From Verrucomicrobiales bacterium (GTDB lineage: Bacteria > Verrucomicrobiota > Verrucomicrobiia > Limisphaerales > RI-55): 15,077 nt of DNA. The translations under genes and the position numbers were made by a program. The stretch is from assembly GCA_003484235.1 (NCBI GenBank), contig DNDP01000371.1:1-15077 (forward strand), read 5' to 3'. Below are positions 6,814-14,332 of this stretch, one piece after another (the first letter of the stretch is position 1; the number at the start of each line of letters is the position of its first letter). The notes beneath the pieces are model-generated. The model was not told the origin of the DNA. It saw only the letters and a program-made list of their open reading frames with translations, and did no database searches.

Positions 6814-6847
6814 GCCCGTTGACCCTTGGTCGGCGGGCTTTTTCTTT
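6814..6847 (+). terminator. Rho-independent terminator of the three-gene operon
   Basis: GCCCGTTGACC (6814-6824), loop CTT and GGTCGGCGGGC (6828-6838) form an 11-bp stem in + strand RNA, two pairs being G-U. TTTTTCTTT follows directly. The wobble pairs become C-A mismatches on the other strand, and no T-run follows there, so it acts on + transcripts ending at 6791 and not on the converging sulfatase transcript. Confidence 0.85.
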
Positions 6848-6878
6848 GCCCGACCCGCGCTCGAGCAACGCGTGCCAA

Positions 6879-8741
6879 CTACTCCCACTTTGCCTGCATG
6901 TCCTCCAGCAGCCGGGGCACGTAACCATTCAGCTTGCCCGGAAGGCCGGGACGGGTGACGGGCATTTCGGCGATTTCCTTCGCCGCCGCTTTCGCCCGAT
7001 CCCCCATCGCATCGATGGCGTTCAGGGCGAGCATGGAAACGTAAATGTCGGTCCGGTTCATGGGAGCCAGTTCGAGGAGCGTCCGGAGCGCCGTTGCGGC
7101 GTCATCGTCGTTTCCATACCGACCCAGCGCCTCGGCCGCCGCGATTCGCGGCGCCGGCGCCGGATCGTTCAGCATGGAGAGCAGTGGTCTGCGATGCGCT
7201 TCGACTGTTGGCTGCCCGCGCATGAGCAGGCCCATCGCCGCCCAATAGCGGACCGCGCTGTCGTCGTCGTCCAGCGCCAGCAACAGATTCCTGGTCTCCT
7301 TGGGGTCAAGTGAAGCGGCCTTTTCGGCGATCTTCATGATCCGGTTCACGGGATACAGCTTCCGGTCGTGACCCATCGTATAGGGTGCCGAACCCGAATC
7401 ACGACCGTGAATCTCGTTCTCGGGCAGGAAACCGAGATCACGGATCTCCTCCGCCAGCTTCTGCTGGGCCCTCCGAAGCCGTCGGAGTATCTGCTGGTGA
7501 TCCTGGGAACCGGCGAGGTTGTTGACCTCGTCCGGATCCGACTCGAGATCATAGAGCTCCTCGGCTGGCTTGGTTTGCCAGAAACGGCTCTGTGCCCCGT
7601 CGAGGCGTCCTTCATCGAAGAGCTGCTTCCAGACCCGGGTTGTCGGAGTCTGGAACATGTAGTCGATGTGCTGGCCGTAGATTTTGTGCGGCATGTAGTT
7701 TCGAATGTAAACGTGGCGGCCGTCGGTCACCGAGCGCACCATGTCATAGCGTTCGTCCATCCGCCCGCGGAAGCCGAAGAGGTAGGGTTGGGCACGGGCC
7801 TCGAACCGCCCCGCAAACGCATGTCCCTGCATCCACGCCGGCGGTTTGATGCCGGCAATGCTCAGCGCCGTGGGAGCAAGGTCCACAAACCCCACCAGCC
7901 GCGAAGTGGTTCCACCGTCGGCGTAATCCCTGGGCGCCAGGTGCGCCCACTTCGGCGGGAAGTGGACGATCAGCGGCACCTGAAGGCCGGAATTGTACGG
8001 CCACCGCTTGTTCCGTGGCATGCCTGATCCGTGGTCGCCGTAGTAAAATACGATGGTGTCCTCCGCCAGACCCGCCTCCGCCAGTTCCTTCAAATTCCCA
8101 CCCACCAGCCGGTCCATCATCGTGATCCGGTCGTGATACTGTGCCCAGTCTTTGCGAACTTCGGGCGTGTCGGGATGATAGGCCGGCACCCGGACCTTGG
8201 CAGGGTCATGAATGCGGTCCCGCTCGTTGATCTGGTTTCGGATCTGGCTCTCGTGGCTGATCGTGTGGTTGAACACGGCGAAGAACGGCTGGCCCGGTTG
8301 ACGGTTCTTCCAGTGGGCCCGGTTCGATGATTCGTCCCATACCTTGCCGGTCTTTTTGAGGTTGTAGTCCTCCTTGCTGTTGTTGGTGCAGTAATAACCC
8401 TCCTCACGCAGGTATTCGGGAAACATCTTCATGAAATCCGGCAGACGCGTCTCGCTGCGCATGTGTTGGGCGCCCGTCGAGGTGGCGTAGAGGCCGGAGA
8501 TGATGGTGGTTCTCGCCGGCGCGCAGACCGGCGCGGTGGACCAGGCGCGGAGATATCGCATTCCGCGGGCGGCCAAGGCATCGATGTTCGGGGAGACCGC
8601 GTACTCATCGCCGTAGCAGCCGAGATGAGGTCCATTGTCCTCGCTGGTGATCCAGAGAATGTTTGGCCGATCTGCGGCGGAGGTGGAAAGGACAGATGCG
8701 GTCAACGCGGCCGCCAACCAGATTCTTGCAATCTCTTTCAT
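6879..8741 (-). CDS. Secreted type I sulfatase, heparan N-sulfatase (SGSH/S1_8)-like, with C-terminal HEAT-like repeats (620 aa)
   Basis: This hydrolyses sulfate esters or sulfamates, most likely on sulfated polysaccharides, in the periplasm or outside. The first 23 residues from ATG 8741 form a signal peptide (AAALTASVLSTSAA). The formylglycine motif is C73-APAR, the cysteine type that needs a maturase; none is in the window. NILWITSEDNGPHLGCYGD (27-45), STAPVCAPARTTIISGLY (68-85) and GAQHMR fit the N-sulfoglucosamine sulfohydrolase-like branch, as does YYGDHGSGMPRNKRWPYNSG later. The last 140 residues contain HEAT-like units (SAVRYWAAMGLLMRG; APRIAAAEALGRYG), an extra module beyond the catalytic core. 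The frame continues to 8972, but that part is Arg/Ser-rich and overlaps the upstream gene, so it is rejected. A hairpin sits just before the start. The secreted phosphatase gene lies 100 bases upstream on the same strand. Confidence 0.9.
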   Translation of the reverse strand: MKEIARIWLAAALTASVLSTSAADRPNILWITSEDNGPHLGCYGDEYAVSPNIDALAARGMRYLRAWSTAPVCAPARTTIISGLYATSTGAQHMRSETRLPDFMKMFPEYLREEGYYCTNNSKEDYNLKKTGKVWDESSNRAHWKNRQPGQPFFAVFNHTISHESQIRNQINERDRIHDPAKVRVPAYHPDTPEVRKDWAQYHDRITMMDRLVGGNLKELAEAGLAEDTIVFYYGDHGSGMPRNKRWPYNSGLQVPLIVHFPPKWAHLAPRDYADGGTTSRLVGFVDLAPTALSIAGIKPPAWMQGHAFAGRFEARAQPYLFGFRGRMDERYDMVRSVTDGRHVYIRNYMPHKIYGQHIDYMFQTPTTRVWKQLFDEGRLDGAQSRFWQTKPAEELYDLESDPDEVNNLAGSQDHQQILRRLRRAQQKLAEEIRDLGFLPENEIHGRDSGSAPYTMGHDRKLYPVNRIMKIAEKAASLDPKETRNLLLALDDDDSAVRYWAAMGLLMRGQPTVEAHRRPLLSMLNDPAPAPRIAAAEALGRYGNDDDAATALRTLLELAPMNRTDIYVSMLALNAIDAMGDRAKAAAKEIAEMPVTRPGLPGKLNGYVPRLLEDMQAKWE

Positions 8742-8752
8742 GGCTTTGGAAG

Positions 8753-8772
8753 TGACCGCCAGTTTGCGGTCA
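8753..8772 (-). promoter_or_regulatory. Hairpin just upstream of sulfatase start
   Basis: TGACCGC (8753-8759) and GCGGTCA (8766-8772) form a perfect 7-bp stem with a 6-base loop. In the - strand mRNA the stem ends 11 bases before the ATG at 8741, over the place where a ribosome would bind; no Shine-Dalgarno is visible. It may tune sulfatase translation or process a message shared with the upstream phosphatase gene. Confidence 0.35.
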
Positions 8773-8841
8773 TCCGGCGGCTCGGGCAAACCTTTAGCGG
8801 ATCGTGCCGCCTTAGCCGGGCGGAATGGTGCGCTGCGGCTT

Positions 8842-10308
8842 TCAAATTCCCGGAACATCGAAGCTCTCCACCTCGATCCGCCAGTCTTCGAACCGGTCCG
8901 CGAGATGCAGCACACCGAAGGTGACGAAGCCGAAGCCGCAGCCAAGTCCGTACACGCTGTCCGGCGAGACATTGAAGGTCCAGACCGAGCCTTCGGGGAT
9001 GGTGCGCGACGCCTTTGTCTCCACGGCGGCCGCCAGCGATTCGGCGCCGGCCATCGCCGCCCCGGGTGAATTGGTTTCCTGCCAGTGCCTGAACAGACCC
9101 CGGCTGGCGACCAGCCGACGCATCAGTGGATTCGGAATGCCGGAATGCTGGTGGGCGCGGATCACGGTGCGCACCCGGGAGGCGCCTTTGCCGGCCGTCT
9201 GAAGGATGTGCCGGGTGGCCGCCTCGCCGAAGACAAACGCCCGTCCGGGATCGCGGGTGAACACGGATTCGTCCGAGAAGACGGTGAAATCGTTCCACAT
9301 GAACCCGATCACCGACGGAAGCGTGGGCGTCAGCGGGGTGAAATCGCGCAGTTCACGTCGCGCTTCTGCTCCGGCGACGGTGTCATTCGTGAGCCACGCC
9401 GGATTGCGCTCGAGGTATGCGGCCTGGCGCAGCCGGCCGAGCAGTTGGTACCGCTCGCGCCCCGGAGCTTCCAGCAGTTCACCGGGCACAAACCCCGGCT
9501 CCATCCCACCGTGGTTCACCTGCGCGAAATTGGTCCCCGAGCCCAGATAGGTGACCACGGGCAGGAAGTCGTAGGCGCGAAGAATCTTCCCCGCATTGAA
9601 GCTGCGGCCGAACTTCGCCTGTCCCTCCGCGAGGAATCCGTAGCGGGCGACCAGATCAAGCTCCTCGTGGTTGCCCCGGCAGAAATGAACCCGCTCCGGA
9701 TTGGCGACCTTCAGCCGGAGCAGGGTGTAGAGCACTTCCACGCCGTACATTCCACGGTCGGTGTAGTCGCCAAGGAAAACCAGGTGCAGATCATCGGGCA
9801 CGACCTTGAAGCCGTCGAGCCACTTGCGGTCGTTCAACCGGTCCAACACCGCCAGCAGCGAATGAATGTCGCCGTGCAGGTCGCCCTGCAGCACCACGCG
9901 GCTGCCGGCCGGCAACGCCAGCTTGCGCGCAAACGGCTCGAACGGAATCGCCGGCTCAACGAACCATCCGCGCAGCGGATTGAAAAACGTTGCCCGGTCA
10001 GGAACCTCGCCCACCCAGTTCGAGGAGGTGGCGAGCGGCGCTCCCAGCGAGTGGCCGATGAATTCGTTCAGCATCCGGTCCAGTTCCGCAAAGCTTTTCA
10101 ACGGCAGCAGTTCGGCCGGGGCCACCCGGGCACCCAGCTTGCGGTTGGTCGGCAGTTTCGCGCAGTTCTCCCGCCACTCGGCGTAGGTGGGAACGGCATC
10201 TTCGGCATGAATCAGGCCTGCCCAGCTCAGCAGCAGCACCAGACCCAGGCGAAGGAGCCTGAAGGGCCCGAGATGAAATGAGGATCGATTCTGGGTGGAA
10301 AATGTCAT
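8842..10308 (-). CDS. Secreted PPP-type metallophosphoesterase (488 aa)
   Basis: This is a two-metal phosphatase of the serine/threonine phosphoprotein phosphatase superfamily, exported. The metal-binding signatures appear in order: GDLHGD (142-147), GDYTDRG (180-186), GNHEE (212-216) and, towards the C-terminus, RAHQHSG, which supplies the last metal histidine. From ATG 10308 the N-terminus has a basic/polar stretch, then a hydrophobic core (LRLGLVLLLSWAGLIHA, 19-35), so it is periplasmic or outer-envelope. A GTG at 10335 could add nine residues. About 100 residues between the signal and the first motif are unassigned. Family members act on phosphoproteins, dinucleotides or other phosphoesters; the substrate here is unknown. 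Possibly co-transcribed with the sulfatase; only a weak stem (8807-8823) without a T-run lies between them. Confidence 0.88.
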   Translation of the reverse strand: MTFSTQNRSSFHLGPFRLLRLGLVLLLSWAGLIHAEDAVPTYAEWRENCAKLPTNRKLGARVAPAELLPLKSFAELDRMLNEFIGHSLGAPLATSSNWVGEVPDRATFFNPLRGWFVEPAIPFEPFARKLALPAGSRVVLQGDLHGDIHSLLAVLDRLNDRKWLDGFKVVPDDLHLVFLGDYTDRGMYGVEVLYTLLRLKVANPERVHFCRGNHEELDLVARYGFLAEGQAKFGRSFNAGKILRAYDFLPVVTYLGSGTNFAQVNHGGMEPGFVPGELLEAPGRERYQLLGRLRQAAYLERNPAWLTNDTVAGAEARRELRDFTPLTPTLPSVIGFMWNDFTVFSDESVFTRDPGRAFVFGEAATRHILQTAGKGASRVRTVIRAHQHSGIPNPLMRRLVASRGLFRHWQETNSPGAAMAGAESLAAAVETKASRTIPEGSVWTFNVSPDSVYGLGCGFGFVTFGVLHLADRFEDWRIEVESFDVPGI

Positions 10309-10431
10309 CGGATGAAAGGCGCCTACGAATGCCACGGATTCGGGAAGATTGCGAGTGGCGATTGTCGTGGCGAAGGCATCGGCGGTGTTTGGCTGGTCAA
10401 GCGCATCGCCGGACCGCTACAAACAACGCGC
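10309..10431. promoter_or_regulatory. Divergent spacer between phosphatase and M50 protease
   Basis: These 123 bases lie between the divergent starts at 10308 (-) and 10432 (+) and should hold promoters for both directions. No clear -35/-10 pair or strong ribosome site was found. The + frame is open through most of it, but the translation (begins MKGAYECHGFGK) does not look like family sequence. Confidence 0.3.
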
Positions 10432-11073
10432 ATGTGGCGATTCTCACTCTTCGGCTTTCCCGTCACCGTCGAGCCGTGGTTCTGGCTAACCTCATTTCTG
10501 CTGGGTGGCGGACTGACCATGCGCGGCAGAGATGGTCTGGCATTCGTGGCGATCTGGATGGTCGTGGTGCTCGTCTCCATCCTGGTGCATGAATTCGGCC
10601 ACGCCTTTGCCGGACGCCGGTACGGCGCCTTGCCCGAGATCCGACTCCACGGCTTCGGCGGCGTGGCCATCATGCATGGTGGCTATTTTGACCGGCCTCA
10701 GAGCATTTTGGTCAGTGCGGCGGGCCCGGCGGCTAGCTTTGCACTGGGCGTCGTTGTCTGGCTGGTTTCAAAGGTGTGGTTGCCGGAGGATTATTTTGCC
10801 TTCCTCGCGATCCAGTTCCTTCTGTATGTGAATTTCTTTTGGACCGTCATCAATCTGCTTCCCATCCTGCCGCTCGATGGTGGTCAGATCATTCGCGACG
10901 TCATGGGCCCGCGCCGCCTCCAGCTGGTCGTGTGGATCGGAGTCGTGTGTGCCGGAGCCGTGGCTCTGTGGGCGTTCTCGGTGGGGAGAACCTTCCTCGG
11001 CATCATGATGATCATTCTGGCGTTCAGCAACTATCAGAGCCAGAACATCCAGGGCGGCGTGGTCCGGGACTGA
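10432..11073 (+). CDS. M50-family intramembrane zinc metalloprotease (site-2 protease-like, 213 aa)
   Basis: This is a polytopic inner-membrane protease that cleaves substrates within the membrane. The zinc motif H53-EFGH57 (VHEFGHAFAG) lies in a hydrophobic segment, and the second motif NLLPILPLDGG with D149 lies in another. Hydrophobic segments are visible at about 14-27, 36-53, 92-114, 123-145 and 166-200. It is the compact form, without PDZ or CBS domains, resembling the SpoIVFB/Rv-type branch and not RseP. The start at ATG 10432 is chosen because MWRFSLFGFPVTVEPWFWL matches the usual N-terminus of this branch. The frame is open 40 codons upstream, but that stretch is not family-like. The VIT/VWA gene follows after 83 bases on the same strand, so the two may be one operon. 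The substrate is unknown. Confidence 0.87.
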   Translation: MWRFSLFGFPVTVEPWFWLTSFLLGGGLTMRGRDGLAFVAIWMVVVLVSILVHEFGHAFAGRRYGALPEIRLHGFGGVAIMHGGYFDRPQSILVSAAGPAASFALGVVVWLVSKVWLPEDYFAFLAIQFLLYVNFFWTVINLLPILPLDGGQIIRDVMGPRRLQLVVWIGVVCAGAVALWAFSVGRTFLGIMMIILAFSNYQSQNIQGGVVRD

Positions 11074-11156
11074 GCCCGATTCGACGCATCCGACGGAGAG
11101 AGGTCGGGGGGCTCCTTTCCGGGAGCATTCAGCGGTGGCTCGTCGTCCAACCCTGC

Positions 11157-13631
11157 ATGAATCTGCTCCGTTGCTTCCTCGTGCTTCTGATTGCCGGCCT
11201 GCTGCCCGTTTCGGGCTACGCCGCGGGACTCGTCATCGTCACCGATCCCGGTCAACCCGACCGCCTCATCCTGCCCGGACCTGAACCGGGCCCGCGACCG
11301 CTCACCCGGATCGTCCCGCCAGTTCGGCCGGGCATGGTGCTGGAACTGGTTTCCCACCGGGTGGACGCACGGATCAAGGAGCAGTTCGCGACGACCAAAG
11401 TGGTGCAGGAGTTCAAAAACCCCACCGGCCGACGGCTGGAGGGGACGTTTCTGTTCCCGGCTCCGAAGGGCGCTCAGCTGCGAAAGTTCACCATGGACGT
11501 CAATGGCAAGCCGATCGAGGCCGAGCTGCTGGCAGCCGACAAGGCCCGGGGCATCTACGAGGACATAGTCCGGCGGCAGCGCGATCCGGCACTGCTGGAG
11601 TTCATCGACCGGGATCTCTACAAGGTCCGCATCTTCCCGATTGAACCGCACGAGACCAAACGGGTGACGCTGTCGTACGAACAGCTGCTGAAATCGGAGG
11701 CCGGGCTGGTGCGCTTTGTGTATCCGATGTCGATGGAGAAGTTCTCGGCAAAGCCCATCGAGCGCGTGGCCCTGAAGGTGGATTTTGAGGCAGACAGGGC
11801 GCTGAAATCGATCTACTCCCCTTCGCATGACGTGGACATTTCCAGGTCGGGCGAGAAACGGGCGATCATTGGCTATGAGACCTCCGGCGAAAGGGCGGAG
11901 CACGATTTCGAACTCTTCTTCAGCCGTGAAAACGAGGGGGTGGGGATGTCGCTGCTGGCCTACCGCAACGGCGACGAGGAGGACGGATATTTTCTGCTGC
12001 TGGCGTCGCCCGGGCTTGTTCCCGACCCGGACAAGGTGCTGCCCAAGGATGTGGTCTTCGTGATCGACACCTCTGGATCGATGGCCGGCGGCAAGCTCGA
12101 TCAGGCGAAACGCGCGCTCAATTTCTGCATCGACAATCTCAACCACGGCGACCGGTTCGAGATCGTCAGATTCTCCACCGACATCGAGCCACTGTTCCAG
12201 AAACTGGCTCCGGCGGACGGCCCGCACCGTGAGAAAGCCCGGGACTTCATCGGGCAGCTGAAACCGCTGGGAGGCACCGCGATCGCTGACGCCTTGACGC
12301 AGGCGCTCCGGCTGCCGGGAATGCTGGCGGGCAGCGGGCCGCACCAGTCGCAGGGAGCAGTCGGTCATGCGCTCAAAGAGCAGGACTTGGCCGGGCGACC
12401 CCGGATGATTGTCTTCCTGACCGATGGACTGCCCACGGTCGGTGAAACCAACATCGACCGCATTGTGGCCAGTGCCACCCCGGACAAGGACAGCGACACG
12501 CGCATCTTCTGCTTTGGCATCGGCACCGACGTGAATACGCACCTGCTGGATCGGATCACCGAGGCAACCCGTGCCGCGAGCGAATACGTGCTCCCCTCCG
12601 AGGACATCGAAGTGAAGGTCTCCAGCTTTTTCGCCAAGATCAAGGATCCGGTCCTGACCGGGGTGGTCGTCGAGTGGCCGGAAGGGGCCGGCGTCACCCG
12701 CGTGCTGCCCTCGCGACTTCCCGACCTGTTCAGCGGCGAACAGCTGCTGGTGGTGGGCCGCTACGCAAAACCAGGGTCGGGCGCCGTAAAGCTGACCGGT
12801 TTGGCGGGCGGCAGGAAGGTCCTGTTTGCCGAAGATGTCGACCTGCCCCGCCAAGACTCCGGAAACGCGTTCATCGCCCGTCTGTGGGCGACCCGCCGAA
12901 TCGGCTGGCTGCTCGACGAAATCCGGCTGCGCGGTGAGAATGCCGAACTGAAGGAGGAGGTTACGCATCTGGCCCGGCAGCACGGCATCGTCACACCCTA
13001 CACCGCATGGCTCATCGTGGAGGATGAGGAACGACGGGGCGTGCGGCGGGACCTGCAGACATTGCGGCTCACACCCGAAAGCCGCTCGGCCATCGAGTAC
13101 TCCCGGGAAAGCATTCTGGCACTGGGCCTCGAACAGACCGGCGTCTCATCCACGCTGAGTTCGCGATTCGGAGGAAGAGCCCGCCGGGCCGAACGTGCCC
13201 AGGCCGCGCAGGCTCCGGTCGATGCGGCTGCCAGTGACGAGGTGTTTATGCAACGGTACGGCCTTTCTCCGGCGCCGACGACCTCGTTTCAGAGGGGTTC
13301 CTCCCGGCAGCCAGGTGCGGTTTCCGGACCTGCCGGGGGTGGAGGTGGCGGCACGGCGCCGGTTCAAGGGGTGATGACTCCGTCGCAGCTTGCCGCCCAG
13401 TCACGGGTGGTCGGTGGCAAGACGTTTTATCTGTCGGAGACCGGTTGGCTGGACACAGAGGTTCAGCGGCATCCGGACGCCCGGCGGATAAAGTTGGAAT
13501 TCGGTTCGCCGCAATATTTTGCGCTGGTGAAACGGAACCCTGCCATCGCAGAGTGGCTCACCGTCGGTGCCCGGATGGAGTTCCATTTCGAGGACGTGGT
13601 GTATGAAATCACCGCCGAATCTCAGGAATAG
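11157..13631 (+). CDS. Secreted VIT + von Willebrand A domain protein (824 aa)
   Basis: This is an exported protein of the inter-alpha-trypsin-inhibitor heavy-chain-like type, probably a metal-dependent adhesion or complex-assembly factor at the cell envelope. From ATG 11157 a signal peptide is visible (LLRCFLVLLIAGLLPVSGYAA). The VIT domain covers about 60-176 (RLEGTFLFPAPKGAQLRKF, ARGIYEDIVRRQRDPALLE). The VWA domain covers about 297-480 with a complete MIDAS: D304-TS306-GS308, T374 (GGTAIADAL) and D423 (LTDG). An insertion of about 30 residues (384-417, Gly/Gln-rich) sits inside the VWA. After a second beta region come a low-complexity Gly/Pro/Ala linker (about 700-740) and a terminal module (VVGGKTFYLSETGWLDTEV) seen in other bacterial VIT/VWA proteins. 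The frame extends back into the M50 gene, but that translation is not credible. Confidence 0.9.
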   Translation: MNLLRCFLVLLIAGLLPVSGYAAGLVIVTDPGQPDRLILPGPEPGPRPLTRIVPPVRPGMVLELVSHRVDARIKEQFATTKVVQEFKNPTGRRLEGTFLFPAPKGAQLRKFTMDVNGKPIEAELLAADKARGIYEDIVRRQRDPALLEFIDRDLYKVRIFPIEPHETKRVTLSYEQLLKSEAGLVRFVYPMSMEKFSAKPIERVALKVDFEADRALKSIYSPSHDVDISRSGEKRAIIGYETSGERAEHDFELFFSRENEGVGMSLLAYRNGDEEDGYFLLLASPGLVPDPDKVLPKDVVFVIDTSGSMAGGKLDQAKRALNFCIDNLNHGDRFEIVRFSTDIEPLFQKLAPADGPHREKARDFIGQLKPLGGTAIADALTQALRLPGMLAGSGPHQSQGAVGHALKEQDLAGRPRMIVFLTDGLPTVGETNIDRIVASATPDKDSDTRIFCFGIGTDVNTHLLDRITEATRAASEYVLPSEDIEVKVSSFFAKIKDPVLTGVVVEWPEGAGVTRVLPSRLPDLFSGEQLLVVGRYAKPGSGAVKLTGLAGGRKVLFAEDVDLPRQDSGNAFIARLWATRRIGWLLDEIRLRGENAELKEEVTHLARQHGIVTPYTAWLIVEDEERRGVRRDLQTLRLTPESRSAIEYSRESILALGLEQTGVSSTLSSRFGGRARRAERAQAAQAPVDAAASDEVFMQRYGLSPAPTTSFQRGSSRQPGAVSGPAGGGGGGTAPVQGVMTPSQLAAQSRVVGGKTFYLSETGWLDTEVQRHPDARRIKLEFGSPQYFALVKRNPAIAEWLTVGARMEFHFEDVVYEITAESQE

Positions 13632-13685
13632 GTGCCTGCCTTCGAGGTGCCGTTCGCTCCGTTCATCCGGCGTATCTCACAAAAA

Positions 13686-13718
13686 AAAACGCACTGGTGA
13701 AATTCACCAGTGCGTTTT
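13686..13718. terminator. Bidirectional intrinsic terminator
   Basis: AAAACGCACTGGTGAA (13686-13701) and TTCACCAGTGCGTTTT (13703-13718) are perfect 16-base arms around one base. Nine A (13681-13689) become a long U-tail for - strand RNA, making a strong terminator for the RRM gene ending at 13736. On the + strand the stem is followed by four T, enough for weaker termination after the VIT/VWA gene ending at 13631. Confidence 0.93.
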
Positions 13719-13735
13719 GAGAATCTCGAATTGGC

Positions 13736-14131
13736 TCAGTGCCACTCGCGGCCACCACCACGGCCTCCGCGGTCACGATCCCGGTCACGGCCACCGCCGC
13801 CGCCACCGCCACCGCCGCGGTAACCACCACCACCACCGCCGCCGCCGTAGCCGCCGCCACCTTCACGACGCGGGGGGCGTTCCTCGCGGGGACGGGCTTC
13901 ATTGACGGTGAGAGGGCGGCCCTCGTACTGGGAGCCGTTCAGGGCCTCGGTTGCAGCCTGGGCCGCTTCCGCGGATTCCATGGTGACGAAACCGAAGCCA
14001 CGGGAACGACCGGTTTGGCGGTCCAACATGACCAGGGCTTCCGAAACCGTTCCGTATTCGGAGAATATGGTTTGCAGATCGTTTTCCGTGACCTTGAAGG
14101 CCAGGTTGCCGACGAAGAGTTTTGTGCTCAT
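13736..14131 (-). CDS. Glycine-rich RRM RNA-binding protein (131 aa)
   Basis: This is a single-RRM protein of the bacterial/plant glycine-rich type, binding single-stranded RNA. Such proteins are often induced by cold and help keep mRNA unfolded. The RRM covers residues 4-78 with RNP2 LFVGNL (5-10) and RNP1 RGFGFVTM (44-51), including both aromatic residues. A charged linker (PREERPPRRE) leads to a tail (91-131) almost entirely of Gly, Arg, Asp and Tyr, like eukaryotic RGG boxes and suited to weak RNA contacts. ATG 14131 is chosen: MSTKLFVGNL is the standard family start, and the 21 upstream codons do not match. The leader has AGAGG about 20 bases before the ATG, too far for a normal ribosome site, but no nearer one. 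The bidirectional terminator follows 17 bases after the stop. Confidence 0.95.
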   Translation of the reverse strand: MSTKLFVGNLAFKVTENDLQTIFSEYGTVSEALVMLDRQTGRSRGFGFVTMESAEAAQAATEALNGSQYEGRPLTVNEARPREERPPRREGGGGYGGGGGGGGYRGGGGGGGGGRDRDRDRGGRGGGREWH

Positions 14132-14332
14132 TACTTTGATTTGATTGCCTCTGACTGAACTCAACAGACCTGTCGCCAAACTGCGGGCTCGCAAATCAAC
14201 ACCCTGAACACCCGTTCAATGATGATTTTCACAGATTGTGGATCCATCAGCTGCCATTAACGCGGGGACATTCACCACACTTTTGCTGGGGAATCAACCT
14301 GAAAGTGGCACCCTCGAACCGGTCCGGGCACC
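14132..14332 (-). promoter_or_regulatory. Leader/promoter region of the RRM gene
   Basis: These 201 bases between the lactonase stop and the RRM start look AT-richer than the genes around them and must contain the RRM promoter. Inverted repeats TTGATTTG/CAAATCAA (14136-14143 and 14192-14199) and TGAAC/GTTCA (14205-14209 and 14214-14218) are present. The first is A/U-rich and lies next to the start codon, so it could be a temperature-labile leader fold. A candidate -35 TTGAAC (14218 downwards on the - strand) lacks a good -10. Confidence 0.3.

Noticed and set aside
8742..8972. N-terminal extension of the sulfatase frame
   Set aside because: It overlaps the end of the phosphatase gene and would bury the signal peptide beginning at 8741.
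9085..10281. 398-codon open frame on the + strand
   Set aside because: It is antisense to the metallophosphatase, which carries all its metal motifs; the translation is Arg/Gln/His-rich and featureless.
10776..11156. Upstream extension of the VIT/VWA frame into the M50 gene
   Set aside because: The extension overlaps M50 transmembrane coding, reads as Arg/His/Ser-rich noise, and would hide a good signal peptide at 11157.
11034..12983. 649-codon open frame on the - strand
   Set aside because: It lies fully antisense to the VIT/VWA gene, whose domains are clear; its translation shows no family motifs and is a by-product of high GC.
13746..13862. Short-period GC-rich repeat tract
   Set aside because: It is explained by the Gly/Arg/Asp codons of the RRM protein tail, not a tandem repeat element or CRISPR.
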